64,000 nucleotides of DNA from Acheta domesticus (taxonomy: Eukaryota; Arthropoda; Insecta; Orthoptera; Gryllidae): assembly GCA_031308135.1 (NCBI GenBank), contig JAHLJT010000631.1, forward strand, positions 177,681,826 through 177,745,825, read 5' to 3'. A program made the position numbers and the translations under genes. This document shows, piece after piece, positions 24,901-32,219 of this stretch. The notes below the pieces were generated by a model, which searched no databases, was not told the origin of the DNA, and saw only the letters and a program-made list of their open reading frames with translations. Position 1 is the stretch's first letter, and every line of letters starts with the position of its first letter.

Positions 24901-25933
24901 CCCAAATTTTTTCTTTAAATTTCTTGTAAGAATAGAGTGAAATTCTCTTACAGAGGTGGCATTGTTAGGATTTTCACTGTTAACTAAATTTTCGAAAATT
25001 GGAAAAGTTTGCAATTTTTTCGGTGCTTTTTTTCAGCTACAAAATTGAAGATAGAAATTTTTTTATAATATATTTTTTTCTCTATAATTAGGTCTTTCAT
25101 TAACATTATGTACTAAAAAAAAGTTTTCACGTAATATTGAGTGAAATAATAAACATTTACAAAAACAAGATTTTCTCAAAAACAGCTCCAAATTTTTTCT
25201 TTAAACTTTTGGTAGTGATAGTTGTAAAGGTACTTTATAAGACTCTTAACATCATTTTGCTCTATTCTTTTGTTTTTTCAAAAATTACACAAATGTAATT
25301 TTTTTATAATTCTCGTGTCAATATTTACATTGGAGGCGATTTGTTCACATAATCCATTTATGAGCACATGTGCTTTAAATGTCATAAAGTTCACTCAATA
25401 GATCTGGTTAAATGGGCTCTGGAATCAACTAATTTATATTTCCTCGAGTTTAAAATAAGTGTAAAAATCATACTAATCCACTAAAAATATGATAACATCT
25501 CATTAAACACGTCAAAAACGCATTTCCCACTTATAAGAGTTCCCGCTTATAAGAGACAAAATTCCATTCCCCCAGGTGTCTCTTATAAAGGGGTTTTACT
25601 GTAGCTACTGACTCCATTCGCGCTCAAAACCATAAATTAATCCCCAAAAAATCTTCCCCTGAGTTCGCAATGAGAGGGTCCTGTGCGGTCGCGCTCACCG
25701 AGCGTGGGGACGCAACCGGGGCAGCAGCCGCACACCGAGCGGCCCTCCAGCAGCAGGTGCTTCTCAGGGCAGACGATGGGGTCGGCGACGCACTGGCCCT
25801 GGCGCACGCAGGGCTTGCGCAGTGCGCACTGCCACGCGCCCTCCTCGCCCGCCGCCGCCGCCACGGCCGCCGCCGCCGTCGCCGCCAGCGCCACCGCCAC
25901 GCACAGCCTCACGAGCCACTCGGAGCCTCTCAT
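8977..25933 (-). CDS. Secreted IGFBP-like plus four thyroglobulin type-1 domain protein (7 exons, 371 aa)
   Basis: Join 25933-25699, 19594-19517, 18377-18198, 16267-16064, 13188-13014, 10997-10918 and 9140-8977. Every intron is GT-AG and phases agree (1,1,1,1,2,1), giving 1116 nt. The protein starts with a signal peptide (hydrophobic about residues 8-28). Residues 36-102 carry 12 cysteines including CGCCPGC at 68-74, the count and signature of the IGFBP N-terminal module. Four thyroglobulin type-1 domains follow: 107-164, 166-232, 246-317 and 319-369. Domains 1 and 2 have six cysteines (CFCW and CWCAD cores); domains 3 and 4 have four. N83 in NCT is a possible glycosylation site. In known families Tg-1 domains bind or inhibit cysteine or aspartic proteases, and vertebrate IGFBPs combine both module types to bind growth factors; the function here is inferred only from this layout. 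A non-coding 5' exon cannot be excluded. I do not recognise a named orthologue. Confidence 0.88.
10918..10997 (-). CDS. Exon 6: second part of thyroglobulin type-1 domain 3
   Basis: This 80-nt exon has acceptor CTTTACAG|AC (phase 2 entry completing a Gln codon) and donor TGTA|GTAAGT (phase 1 exit). It encodes RFCAWKDKQQILGFQQ and ends in MNC, residues 292-317. FCAW aligns with CWCV of the family; C5 (294) and C6 (317) are present, C4 is arginine. Without this exon the phases of exons 5 and 7 do not join, which is independent support for it. Confidence 0.87.
12818..12905. repeat. Compound (TA)n(GA)n microsatellite in intron 5
   Basis: A TA run of about 46 bases passes directly into a GA run of about 42 bases, within intron 5 of the Tg-1 gene (13013-10998). 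Confidence 0.95.
13014..13188 (-). CDS. Exon 5: first part of divergent thyroglobulin type-1 domain 3
   Basis: The acceptor GCGGCAG|AC and donor GGGCA|GTAAGT bound 175 nt, entering in phase 1 and leaving in phase 2 (residues 233 to 291, the last split). C1 is 246 and C2 is 275, a long loop of 28 residues. DLDGSFGSVQL keeps the DGSF motif but has leucine where the third cysteine should be. If the exon is read through, TAA follows at once, so splicing is required. Confidence 0.88.
13336..13383. repeat. Perfect 21-bp inverted repeat with 6-base loop
   Basis: Arms 13336-13356 and 13363-13383 are exact reverse complements, with loop TGAAAT. It lies in intron 4 of the Tg-1 gene. Confidence 0.9.
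14380..14690 (-). repeat. GAGAAAGT-family repeat, minus orientation
   Basis: A degraded CTCGC...TTACG stem is followed by GGGATCCCGATAACAAAAA, GTGGATAATTC and GTCAGACTCCACG. It matches the more intact minus copies at 44330 and 53505. Confidence 0.5.
15005..15420 (+). repeat. GAGAAAGT-family repeat, plus orientation (first of a tandem pair)
   Basis: GAGGCTTCATGCAAAATT, GTTGTTCGCAGATG, CGTTTGGCCGTAAAC and TTTATCCCC are followed by ATTACAATACTTTCTC with the terminal stem and AAAGTAAAATA. No open frame with features is present. Confidence 0.6.
15421..16000 (+). repeat. GAGAAAGT-family repeat with its distal module (second of a pair)
   Basis: Contains ACGTTTTGCCGTCAATCG, TTCGTTACCAGGGCCCGG, ATTACATAACTTTCTC, CGAGAAAGTAAAA and then the distal module: GTAGTGCTAGAG, CCCGTATTAGTTTTCTA, CCAGCTGCCATCTATCG, TTTTTCGGTTTCCTAGCGG. 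It stops about 60 bases short of exon 4. Confidence 0.65.
16064..16267 (-). CDS. Exon 4: thyroglobulin type-1 domain 2 (six cysteines)
   Basis: The exon is 204 nt (residues 165-232), phase 1 to 1, with donor TGCT|GTAAGT. Cysteines are 166, 191, 202, 207, 209 and 232, with PDGSFEALQC and CWCADTRTG, a textbook Tg-1 core. Between C1 and C2 lies a low-complexity GDGDGGDGAA stretch. Two AG acceptors lie 7 bases apart (16269-16268 and 16262-16261); only the upstream one keeps frame and the first cysteine. Confidence 0.92.
16415..16825 (-). mobile_element. SINE family S1, copy 2 (head-less)
   Basis: On the minus strand it reads TCTGGAGGAGAATTCTAG, CGGCTACTCTGATCGG, CAGGCGAATACCGAAGC, ACAAACGGGCCATGG, and a tail with ATCCGGCGCCGGATCTCATC-type wording. 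The tRNA-like head is missing. It lies in intron 3 of the Tg-1 gene. Confidence 0.7.
16985..17365 (-). mobile_element. SINE family S1, copy 3
   Basis: The minus strand starts with TGGCTGAGATAACTCAGCGG (A-box region) near 17350. GACGTTAGCTATTTAACTGG, GTCTGGAGAATAATTCTAG, GTTGCTCTGATCGG and the pyrimidine-rich tail follow. It lies next to copy 2 in intron 3. Confidence 0.7.
17944..18137. mobile_element. Fold-back MITE in intron 3
   Basis: Two arms of about 86 bases are nearly exact reverse complements. The outer ends are TGGCGCGTGGGGGTGTGTCA and its complement; the centre is about 20 bases. No coding capacity. Its right end is 60 bases from the exon 3 donor. Confidence 0.85.
18198..18377 (-). 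CDS. Exon 3: thyroglobulin type-1 domain 1 (six cysteines)
   Basis: The acceptor GCGCGCAG|GG and donor CTGCG|GTGAGA bound 180 nt (residues 105-164), phase 1 to phase 1. The exon equals one complete Tg-1 domain: cysteines 107, 120, 131, 140, 142 and 164, with REGFFRPVQC and a CFCW core followed by PTGRRLDG. This matches the family's one-domain-per-exon habit with phase 1 borders. Confidence 0.92.
18738..18857 (+). pseudogene. Acyltransferase-like fragment (weak)
   Basis: An open stretch reads GQNAQYKLTLQKRNLSEEEQ, then GQYIVSNHQSSI and, shortly after, a stop at 18855. VSNHQSS resembles block I (NHxxxxD) of AGPAT/PlsC-type acyltransferases, and the charged run before it fits, but the aspartate is not in place and nothing downstream continues. 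It is antisense in intron 2. It may be a processed-gene fragment or chance; confidence is low. Confidence 0.3.
19517..19594 (-). CDS. Exon 2: IGFBP-like cysteines 9-12
   Basis: The acceptor TTATTTGTAG|AT and donor AAAG|GTAAGT frame a 78-nt exon, phase 1 at both ends, encoding residues 79-104 with cysteines 84, 91, 97 and 102. It completes the 12-cysteine module and contains the NCT sequon. The exon is AT-richer than exons 1 and 3-5. It is too short to stand out as an open frame and was found by matching splice phase and cysteine pattern. Confidence 0.85.
19600..21700. other. Intron 1, distal part: no feature seen
   Basis: AT-rich intron sequence between exon 2 and a pogo-like element. A 14-base tandem (tgtgactaaaaagtac) near 21017-21048 and short hairpins are the only structure noticed. 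Confidence 0.4.
21702..22625. mobile_element. Non-autonomous pogo/Tigger-like DNA transposon in intron 1
   Basis: The left end begins CAGTAAAAGCTGTGTAAACC. The right end, read inward, is CAGTAAAATCTATCTAAACC. TA lies immediately outside both ends (21700-21701 and 22626-22627), as expected for Tc1/mariner/pogo insertion. Inside are an ATT/ATC microsatellite (21848-21890), an AAAAC run (22022-22053) and further GGTTTCCGTTTTATCC-type subterminal repeats. No transposase was recognised. Confidence 0.8.
23650..24128 (-). mobile_element. SINE family S1, copy 4
   Basis: The minus strand has a B box GGGTTCGAGTCGC (24058-24046) after TGCCTCTGCAATCTCGCTG. TGTCTGGAGGAGAAATTCTA, CGGCTGCTCTGATAG, CCAGGCAAATGG and a tail ending in CTACATTTACTGG follow. 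It lies in intron 1. Confidence 0.75.
24129..25639. mobile_element. Short element with 15-bp target duplication, split by a pogo-like element (copy B of the hammerhead-like repeat)
   Basis: CAAAACCATAAATTA occurs at 24129-24143 and again at 25625-25639. Between them, outside the pogo-like element, about 120 bases remain: CTGAGGA (24168-24174), GAAAC (24194-24198), GGCACCTGTGCC, ACACAGCCAAG, then, across the pogo element, GCTACTGACTCC. Copy A at 105-205 shows the same order uninterrupted. Confidence 0.7.
24245..25601. mobile_element. Pogo/Tigger-like DNA transposon with TTATAAGAGA repeats
   Basis: The ends are CAGTAAAACCCC plus TATAAGAGAC on both sides (inverted). TA flanks at 24243-24244 and 25602-25603. 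The decamer TTATAAGAGA or near-matches recur about five times at the left and three times at the right. A TG/CG microsatellite lies at 24547-24593, and the inner part (24660-25250) resembles the GAGAAAGT repeat in minus orientation (GGGTCCCCTGATACCG, TCCGTGAATAACACTAGCGC). No transposase was recognised. Confidence 0.8.
25699..25933 (-). CDS. Exon 1: start codon, signal peptide, IGFBP-like cysteines 1-8
   Basis: The ATG at 25933-25931 opens 78 codons plus one base. A hydrophobic alanine/valine-rich stretch (residues about 8-28) is followed by a likely mature start near GEEGAW. Cysteines lie at 36, 42, 48, 55, 68, 70, 71 and 74, with CGCCPGC near the end. The donor G|GTGAGC at 25699/25698 is clear, phase 1. 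The exon is very GC-rich. Upstream, an acceptor-like ACAG at 25981-25978 preceded by CTGCTG suggests that a 5' untranslated intron may exist, so the promoter may not be adjacent. Confidence 0.85.
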
Positions 25934-25999
25934 CGCAGAGCACTGCGCGCCGCCCGGGCCAGCGCCCGCGCCCCCGGCTGTCAGCAGCTAATCTTCACG

Positions 26000-27084
26000 A
26001 GTGCCTCCACGATAGGGCGCTGATACGTCAATTAAACGTATGAGATGTCTGCTCAGATCAAGGCGGAAGAGCTTGCATTGTGCGTTTGAAATTAGGGATG
26101 CGACATCGAGGTCCAGTTTTCAAAACATGCATGTGTCTGTAAAATCATTCATGTATTTAACATCGATTATTTGAAGCCGAGGTATTTTTTTAACATGGAT
26201 GTGTTGTGTTTGATGTTTTTTATGTGGTTGATATGTCGTTTTTGAGTGAGAAAAGAAACTTAATAATAAAAACTTATAATTTTGAGATATCCATAAATTT
26301 AGTCTTCGAAGTGAGCAAGAGTAATCGAAATGAGCAAGAGTGAAAAATAATTGAAATAGAGATTTCGTCCATAAATAGTCTGTGTTATTTTTGAACTGTC
26401 CAATCAGATAATAAAACCTTTGTTAATTGCCCTAGCCATTTTTTGATTTTATTTTGTCAGCTAAACCTCAACTAAAAATTAAAAAAAAACGCGAGCACCT
26501 TTTACCCCTCCCCATGAATATTAATGATTATTAAAAGTGATTGCTACAATTTTGACACCATCGATGTTTAAAAATATCGATGGTTTTGGAGGCAATGTTT
26601 TATCTATATTTTAATTTTGATCGTCGAGGTATAGAAACATAAATGTTTTATTGGCAATGTCACATCATTAGTTTAAATCCTAATGTAGTGCAAGTTCATG
26701 TTTGTTGAGCTTTCTTAAACTGGAAAGTCAACGCACGTTTAAGCGATTTACACATACACATAGACACACACACACAGACACAACTACAAGCCTCTGGTGA
26801 TCTCAGTCATCTATAATAGCTTAATATAAATGTTTATTCTATTTAATGCAATTTCTTCTAATTTAACATCTAATTATGCTTTCTAACGTTCATTATACCC
26901 CTCACGCATTTTAATAACTTTATTTTACTGTATTGACTTATTTAATGTACTTATTTTCAAAATTAGTATATAAATAATTTACCAAATTAAAGATATGGCA
27001 TTTTTCAAAATTTTAAATGTATTTTTTTCAACTCCTGAAAAATTATATTTAATTGAATTGGAAATAAACGATTTTTTTTAAAAT
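26000..27084. other. Upstream of the Tg-1 gene: no gene seen
   Basis: AT-rich DNA, with a short CA microsatellite at 26752-26785. No TATA or initiator stands out near 25980-26100, so the promoter is not placed. Confidence 0.35.
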
Positions 27085-27420
27085 AAGAGTTCTTCTGCAG
27101 CATCGTTCACCGGGAGATCCGGATTCGCGTTCCGGCGGTGGTGAATCATCGATGCAAATAAGATATCTAGGTGAAATTCAGCAGCTTTGTGGAGGATAAT
27201 TCTAGCGGCGAGATCGCTCTGATTGGTAGTTTTTAGTGGTTTCACAGATCCATATCAGACAAATGTCGGAGAAGTGCCTTTACTAACGGGCCACTGTCGA
27301 GCACGCTCTTTCCTTCCTTGACTTGTCTCTTCCTTTCCCTTTACACACATAACACACACACTTTCATGCACTACTCTACTGCACATGTCGAGAGATCAAT
27401 ACCGGAGTACCTGTAAAAGC
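27085..27420 (+). mobile_element. SINE family S1, copy 5 (degraded head)
   Basis: GATTCGCGTTCCGGCGG, AGATATCTAGGTGAAATTCA, GGAGGATAATTCTAGCGG, CGCTCTGATTGGTAG, ACGGGCCACTG, and a tail of TTTCCTTCC and CA-rich DNA. Confidence 0.65.
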
Positions 27421-28007
27421 AGCTTAGGAAGTCAAATTGATCTAACTCATCAGAAGGAACGTGTACCAGCAAATAACTATACATGTTTATTTTCCGTTTT
27501 CTGTCACTCACGGCAAATGACTACCCGTCCTAATTCCAGATTGAGCTCCGTTCTATTATCATCTTTTTACACTTTTAAAGAGACAAAAGATTTCACAGCA
27601 ATAAATGCGTACAAAAACTGTCACTTCGTTCTTCCAGATGCGGAGGTGTTTGTGGCAGAGATACAAAAACTCGTTCAACGATGTGACAAATGTTTGAATT
27701 TAATTTATTCTATTGTGACTGCGTAGAAAAGTAATGCGTTTTTGAGTGGTTGTATAATAAAAATGTAAAATTGTCATTATTTATCTCTTAATTCGACATG
27801 TACAACTTCCCGGATGGCCTTCGTATTTAAAAGATTCTTATTTGGTCTAATACAATGAATTCAAAAAGTCTTTTGCCTATTATTCTTTTCAGAGAAATAT
27901 ATACATTTCTCTGAATACACTACATCGAATTTAGCAATAAGAACACAAAAACCGTTATATTTTTGACAATGGAAAAGTAATTCATAAAAAGGCTTTATTT
28001 CACAGTA

Positions 28008-28914
28008 CAGTAATCCCTCAACATTCGCGAGAGTTAGGTTCCCAAAAAACATCGCGAATGTTAAATCCGCAAATGTCGAGTCTATCTTTTAATGAAGGAA
28101 AGTGGGTTAGGTTCCTCGATATCGAAAAACTGATTAAAAATTAAAGAAAAAATCTGACAAGCAGTTGTAGTAGAACTGAGTAAGCGCTACTACAAACAGT
28201 ATTCTCAATTAACATCCGAAAATGAAGAAATAAAACAATGTTTGAAACTTATTTCAAAGACGAAAGTAATTGGATACAGGATTTTGTTTTGTTTGTTTGT
28301 TTCATCACCCTCCTCGTTGTTTTAATATACAGATATGGAAGAGTTGATGCTATTTCTCTCTATTTAGAAGTTATTTGCAAGTTCGGATCACATTCGAATG
28401 TCCTTTTCACCAGAGCTTGTTGAAGTTTTAGAATGCCATAAACAGTTTTGACATTGATGTTGCTTCAAGACGCAGTTTCCCTTCCGTTATTTCATCCTTA
28501 CCTTCGAGGAGGTTTTCTTCACTGATGATTTCACGAAGCTCCTCTTCAATGAGTTCATTATAATGAGAGTTGCACTGATTCTGAATCGTTTTTCTGTTCA
28601 TATGGACAAAACCAGTACCTCCAATTTGACGCAACTGAATTGAATTATTTTACAATTGTGTTATTATATAAATGTGAATTGACATTTCAACGTCGAAATT
28701 ATTGCAGAAAGTAATGCTTTCAGCGCCGACGTCTGCCGAGTTCCACCGATGCTGATAAAAGAAATGAAATTTGCTCCCTTTTAAGAAACTGTAGTACGAC
28801 CAAACAAGCACTCGCGAATGTTGAAGTCGCGAATCTTAAAACCGGTAGCATTTCTCTAATCGCGAATGTTCGGTACCTGCAAATAGTGACTTCGCGGATG
28901 TCGAGGGAATTCTG
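28008..28914. mobile_element. Pogo/Tigger-like element with TCGCGAATGTT repeats and a possible transposase remnant
   Basis: The left end is CAGTAATCCCTCAACATTCG; the right end read inward is CAGAATTCCCTCGACATCCG. TA precedes the left end; the right flank is CA, so one flank is mutated. TCGCGAATGTT-type subterminal repeats occur at both ends. On the minus strand 28634-28428 encodes an acidic frame (ELIEEELREIISEE ... GKLRLEATSMSKLF) that resembles the C-terminal tail of Tigger-type transposases; this is weak. Confidence 0.65.
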
Positions 28915-28921
28915 CACGTCG

Positions 28922-29106
28922 TTTAGCGTGTAGGTTTCACGCATAATCAGGTGTTAAAGTTAAAGTTTAAGTGAAAAATGTAAGTAATAAGTACAAAATA
29001 TTATACATGATTATCTTAAAAATGTTTATCATTTTCAGTTTCAGATGAATCATGTCCTGTAGTTAAATTTGTAAACACCTGATGATGCGCGAAACCTACA
29101 CTCTAA
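28922..29106. repeat. Inverted repeat beside the pogo-like element
   Basis: Arms 28922-28955 and 29074-29106 are near reverse complements (core GTAGGTTTC and TCAGGTGTT), separated by about 118 bases. Confidence 0.75.
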
Positions 29107-29342
29107 TTGTGTATTAATTGTATTGTAAAATAGAGAGTTTTTTATTTTCGATTGTCAAAAATGTAAGGATATTTGTGCTTTATTGTTAATTTCGTGAGAC
29201 AATAACATTAATTTAAGATATTTGAATGGAATCTCAAGAATATTATTAGAAGAGTTAATGAACAATAACGTTTTTATTATTAAAACGTATTTCACAATTA
29301 TTTCATGGGACAGATGGTTGATTATACTTTTGATACTTATGG

Positions 29343-29411
29343 ATATTTTTGACAATGGAATAGTAATTCATAAAAAGGCTTTATTTCACAGTACAGTGAT
29401 CCCTCAACATT
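29343..29411 (+). repeat. 69-bp duplicate of 27957-28025
   Basis: The copy is identical in length with two mismatches. It contains a unique flank plus the first 18 bases of the pogo-like terminal repeat and then diverges. Confidence 0.85.
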
Positions 29412-29506
29412 ATCTTGTGAATTAATGAATGTAAATTTTATTGGCTTTAAACATTTAGTTTACATTGCCATGTAATACACATATAACATATACATTACTA
29501 TTATTA

Positions 29507-31167
29507 TTAAATTTCACGGTTTATACTTAAAATAAAATTAACAACACTTTGAAATGTACGTATATTATTTTTATCCTTAAAAGACAATAGAGGTACAATG
29601 GAATGAGGACCATAGCCAACTATTTTATTAATTTTACCTAACAGAAACTTTCTTTCAGAATCATGCACTTTGCAGTTCCAAAATATGTGTTCGATTGTAT
29701 CTTTACCTTCGCCATAAACACAGTTTTTATCATTTATAATACTTTTTCTTGATAAACTACAATTTAGTGATGTATGATTGCTTCTAATTCTGTTGATGGT
29801 TACAATGGCCTTCCTAGGTAATTTAAAATTAAAAAACCAAGGTTTACTACAAAAATTGTCAAAATAATTTTGAAAATAAAAACACCCCTTATTTTTTCCC
29901 TCTTCAATGAGTAATTCTTCAGTTTTCTTCCGAATTTTAAGTTTAAATTCCATGAAGAAATCCGAGAACGGAATAGGGTCATCGGAGAAACAAACATTTT
30001 TCCCAGCCAATTTCGCCTCTCTATCAGCCATTTCATTGCCCATAATCCCTTTATGGGCAGGAATCCATATTAATTGTACTTTAATTCTTTTCTGGTAAGC
30101 ATATGCCAACTTGTGTCTTATTAAATTGATTATATAAGACAAATCACGCTGTAAACATTTTTTAGAGCAATAAGTGCACTCTCTGAATCTGTAAACACAT
30201 CAAAGTTTCCAGAACCACGACTAATAATTTTTTCAATCACCCTAAGTAAAGCTTTACATTCTGCCGTAAATATAGATGCAGCATCTAGTATTCGACAGGA
30301 AAACTGAAAATCTTTGTCTTCACTTCAAGCAGCAAACCCCACCTCATTCTTACCATTTTCAGTAAACAATTTAGAACCATCTGAAAAAATTTGTATTACT
30401 TGATCAGTTTTGGGAAATTTTTTCTCAAATTCTTTTCCCGGCGATTTTGATTTAAGCATTTCTTTACCGCTTATCAAATCTATATTCGGTCTAAAATAAT
30501 TATTATGAAAATTATTTTTATATTTAAAATGAATATCTGATTTCACAACTGAATTTTGCAAAAACCATACATGTTGATAACATTCCACTAATAATGATTT
30601 TTCAAAATTATTTTCATATATAAAATTATCTGCAACTTGTACGATTAATTCTAAATTATTTAACAATTTGTTATCAATTTGAGATAAACATTTCAATAAA
30701 TATTTATAACATAATTCTTCAAATCTAATCGTTAAATAAGTAATTTTAGTTTCTGCTACAATTACGTTGATTGGCGTGTTGGTTCTATAACCCATTGCCA
30801 TTCTCAAGGCCTGATTTTGAATTGTTTGAAGCTTGTCAATGTACTTTCCTAAAGAAGGTGATATCAAGAACCCACCATACTCCATTTTTGACCTAATTAA
30901 TGATTTATAAATTAAAAGTAAAAATCGAGGACTAGCACCCCACCAGGTTCGCCTCAAACAACTAATAATTTTCATTGCTGATCGACATTTATTATTAACG
31001 ATTTCAATATGAGATTTCCAATTAAGTCGTCGATCTAACAACATTCCCAGAAATCTCGCATTAGATGAAGCTTTTACATCTAGATTATCAATTTTCAATG
31101 AAACATTAGAGTTTTGTTGTCTTCGCGATTTATCAAATACCACTAAAACACATTTTTCAGGTGCCAC
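29507..31167 (-). pseudogene. LINE ORF2 remnant: RT C-terminus and RNase H
   Basis: The frame starts inside the RT (KCVLVVFDKSRR, NARFLGMLLDRRLNWKSHI, LLLIYKSLIRSKMEYGG). RNase H residues are all visible: D in FSDGSK, E in TAECKAL, D in FTDSESA and D in GNEMADREAK. The in-frame TGA lies just after GFAA, and a frame change occurs before YIINLIRHKLAY. A C-terminal CxxxxH-type knuckle region follows (HIFWNCKVH). Confidence 0.8.
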
Positions 31168-32203
31168 TGCCAGATGTTTTCAAATGCCATCTTTTCATAG
31201 ACGAGTTTGAATTTTTCGTATATTGGGCAAGATCTATCAGCAGATTGATGCATTCCTTTGCAATTGGAACATTTGGGTACTTCCAATTCACATTTCTCAT
31301 GATTTGTTTCTCCACAAATTATACAATGCTTCTTATCTCGACAATCTTTGGACATGTGCCCAAATCTAAAACAATTGAAGCATTGCAATGTCTCTTAACA
31401 AATGGTTCTACTCTGGATTTTACTAAATAAAGAGATATCTCCTTTGGCAATACTTCCCCTTCAAAATGAATTATTACTGAAGTTGTAGGAATCCATTTCT
31501 TTTCTTTGGTATATGGATCTCTTTTGTTAAGTTTAGTAACTCTGACTATTTCAGTTGATGATACAATATCTTTCATTAAAGTCTCTGAACTTATATCCAC
31601 CGGTATACCTCTCAACACACCTTTCCTTACCTTTCTAAATTCAGGAATGAAAGTGATGAAACCTCGCTCTTCGAAGATATTATCGCTTAAAGCCTGATTA
31701 GCTTCTTCTCTATTTTCGAATATCATCACTCCTTTACCACGACCTTCTTTTCTTATTTCGTGTATAGAACGATATTTCTCCATAGCGATCTTACCGATTT
31801 TATAAATGCAGAAACTACTTGACGAGCCATTTTTACTTTTTACCCAAATTCCAAATGGACCAACACTTTTATCGGAGTATCCTTCAGGACTTATATCCCA
31901 TCCGCCTACGGTCTCATCTTCAGTTTTTTTCTTCACACTCACACTGTTATCTTCTTTTTTATCTTCAAGTGGTCTTTTTCTTCTTGCGGTTGTACGCATA
32001 TTGACCACATCTTGCCATTCTATTTCTTCACTCTCCATATCCTGAGATTCCATTACTTTTATCCGCCCGGCAAGCCGGGGGATTTTGTACGATGTTGAGC
32101 TTCTGAGGGAAGGTTCTTGTGACACCAATTTTTGGATTAATTCCAGTGGCTCAATATTTGTCTTCAATGACTGAAGAGCTTTCAGAAGTGTACAATACAA
32201 CAA
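31143..32203 (-). pseudogene. Gag-like ORF1 with three zinc knuckles (LINE)
   Basis: From 32203 the frame carries an acidic and lysine-rich N-terminal half, an RRM-like middle (GKGVMIFENREEANQAL, FRKVRKGVLRGIPVDIS) and reaches VKRH. A single-base frame change near 31385 moves it into the frame with CFNCFRFGHMSKDC, CIICGETNHEKC and CSNCKGMHQSADRSC, the usual triple knuckle of LINE gag proteins. It ends at the deletion junction near 31165. Confidence 0.8.
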
Positions 32204-32219
32204 ATATTACTTTGTCTTA

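Larger units (their letters stand above)
29440..32210 (-). mobile_element. Internally deleted RNase H-type non-LTR retrotransposon
   Basis: The order on the minus strand is a gag-like ORF1 (32203 to about 31165), then directly the C-terminal third of ORF2 (31167-30325) and RNase H (to 29507). The endonuclease and most of the reverse transcriptase, including its catalytic boxes, are absent. The architecture with RNase H fits the I superfamily (tentative). A TGA at 30327-30325, frameshifts near 30160 and near 31385, and the deletion make it inactive. Confidence 0.85.

Noticed and set aside
24369..24905. 178-aa minus-strand open frame
   Set aside because: It lies inside the pogo-like element and crosses a TG microsatellite (Thr/His/Ala repeats); no transposase motif.
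25670..26043. Plus-strand Arg/Pro-rich open frames opposite exon 1
   Set aside because: Shadow frames of the GC-rich signal-peptide exon.
27385..27726. 113-aa open frame
   Set aside because: It starts in the SINE tail and shows no recognisable motif.
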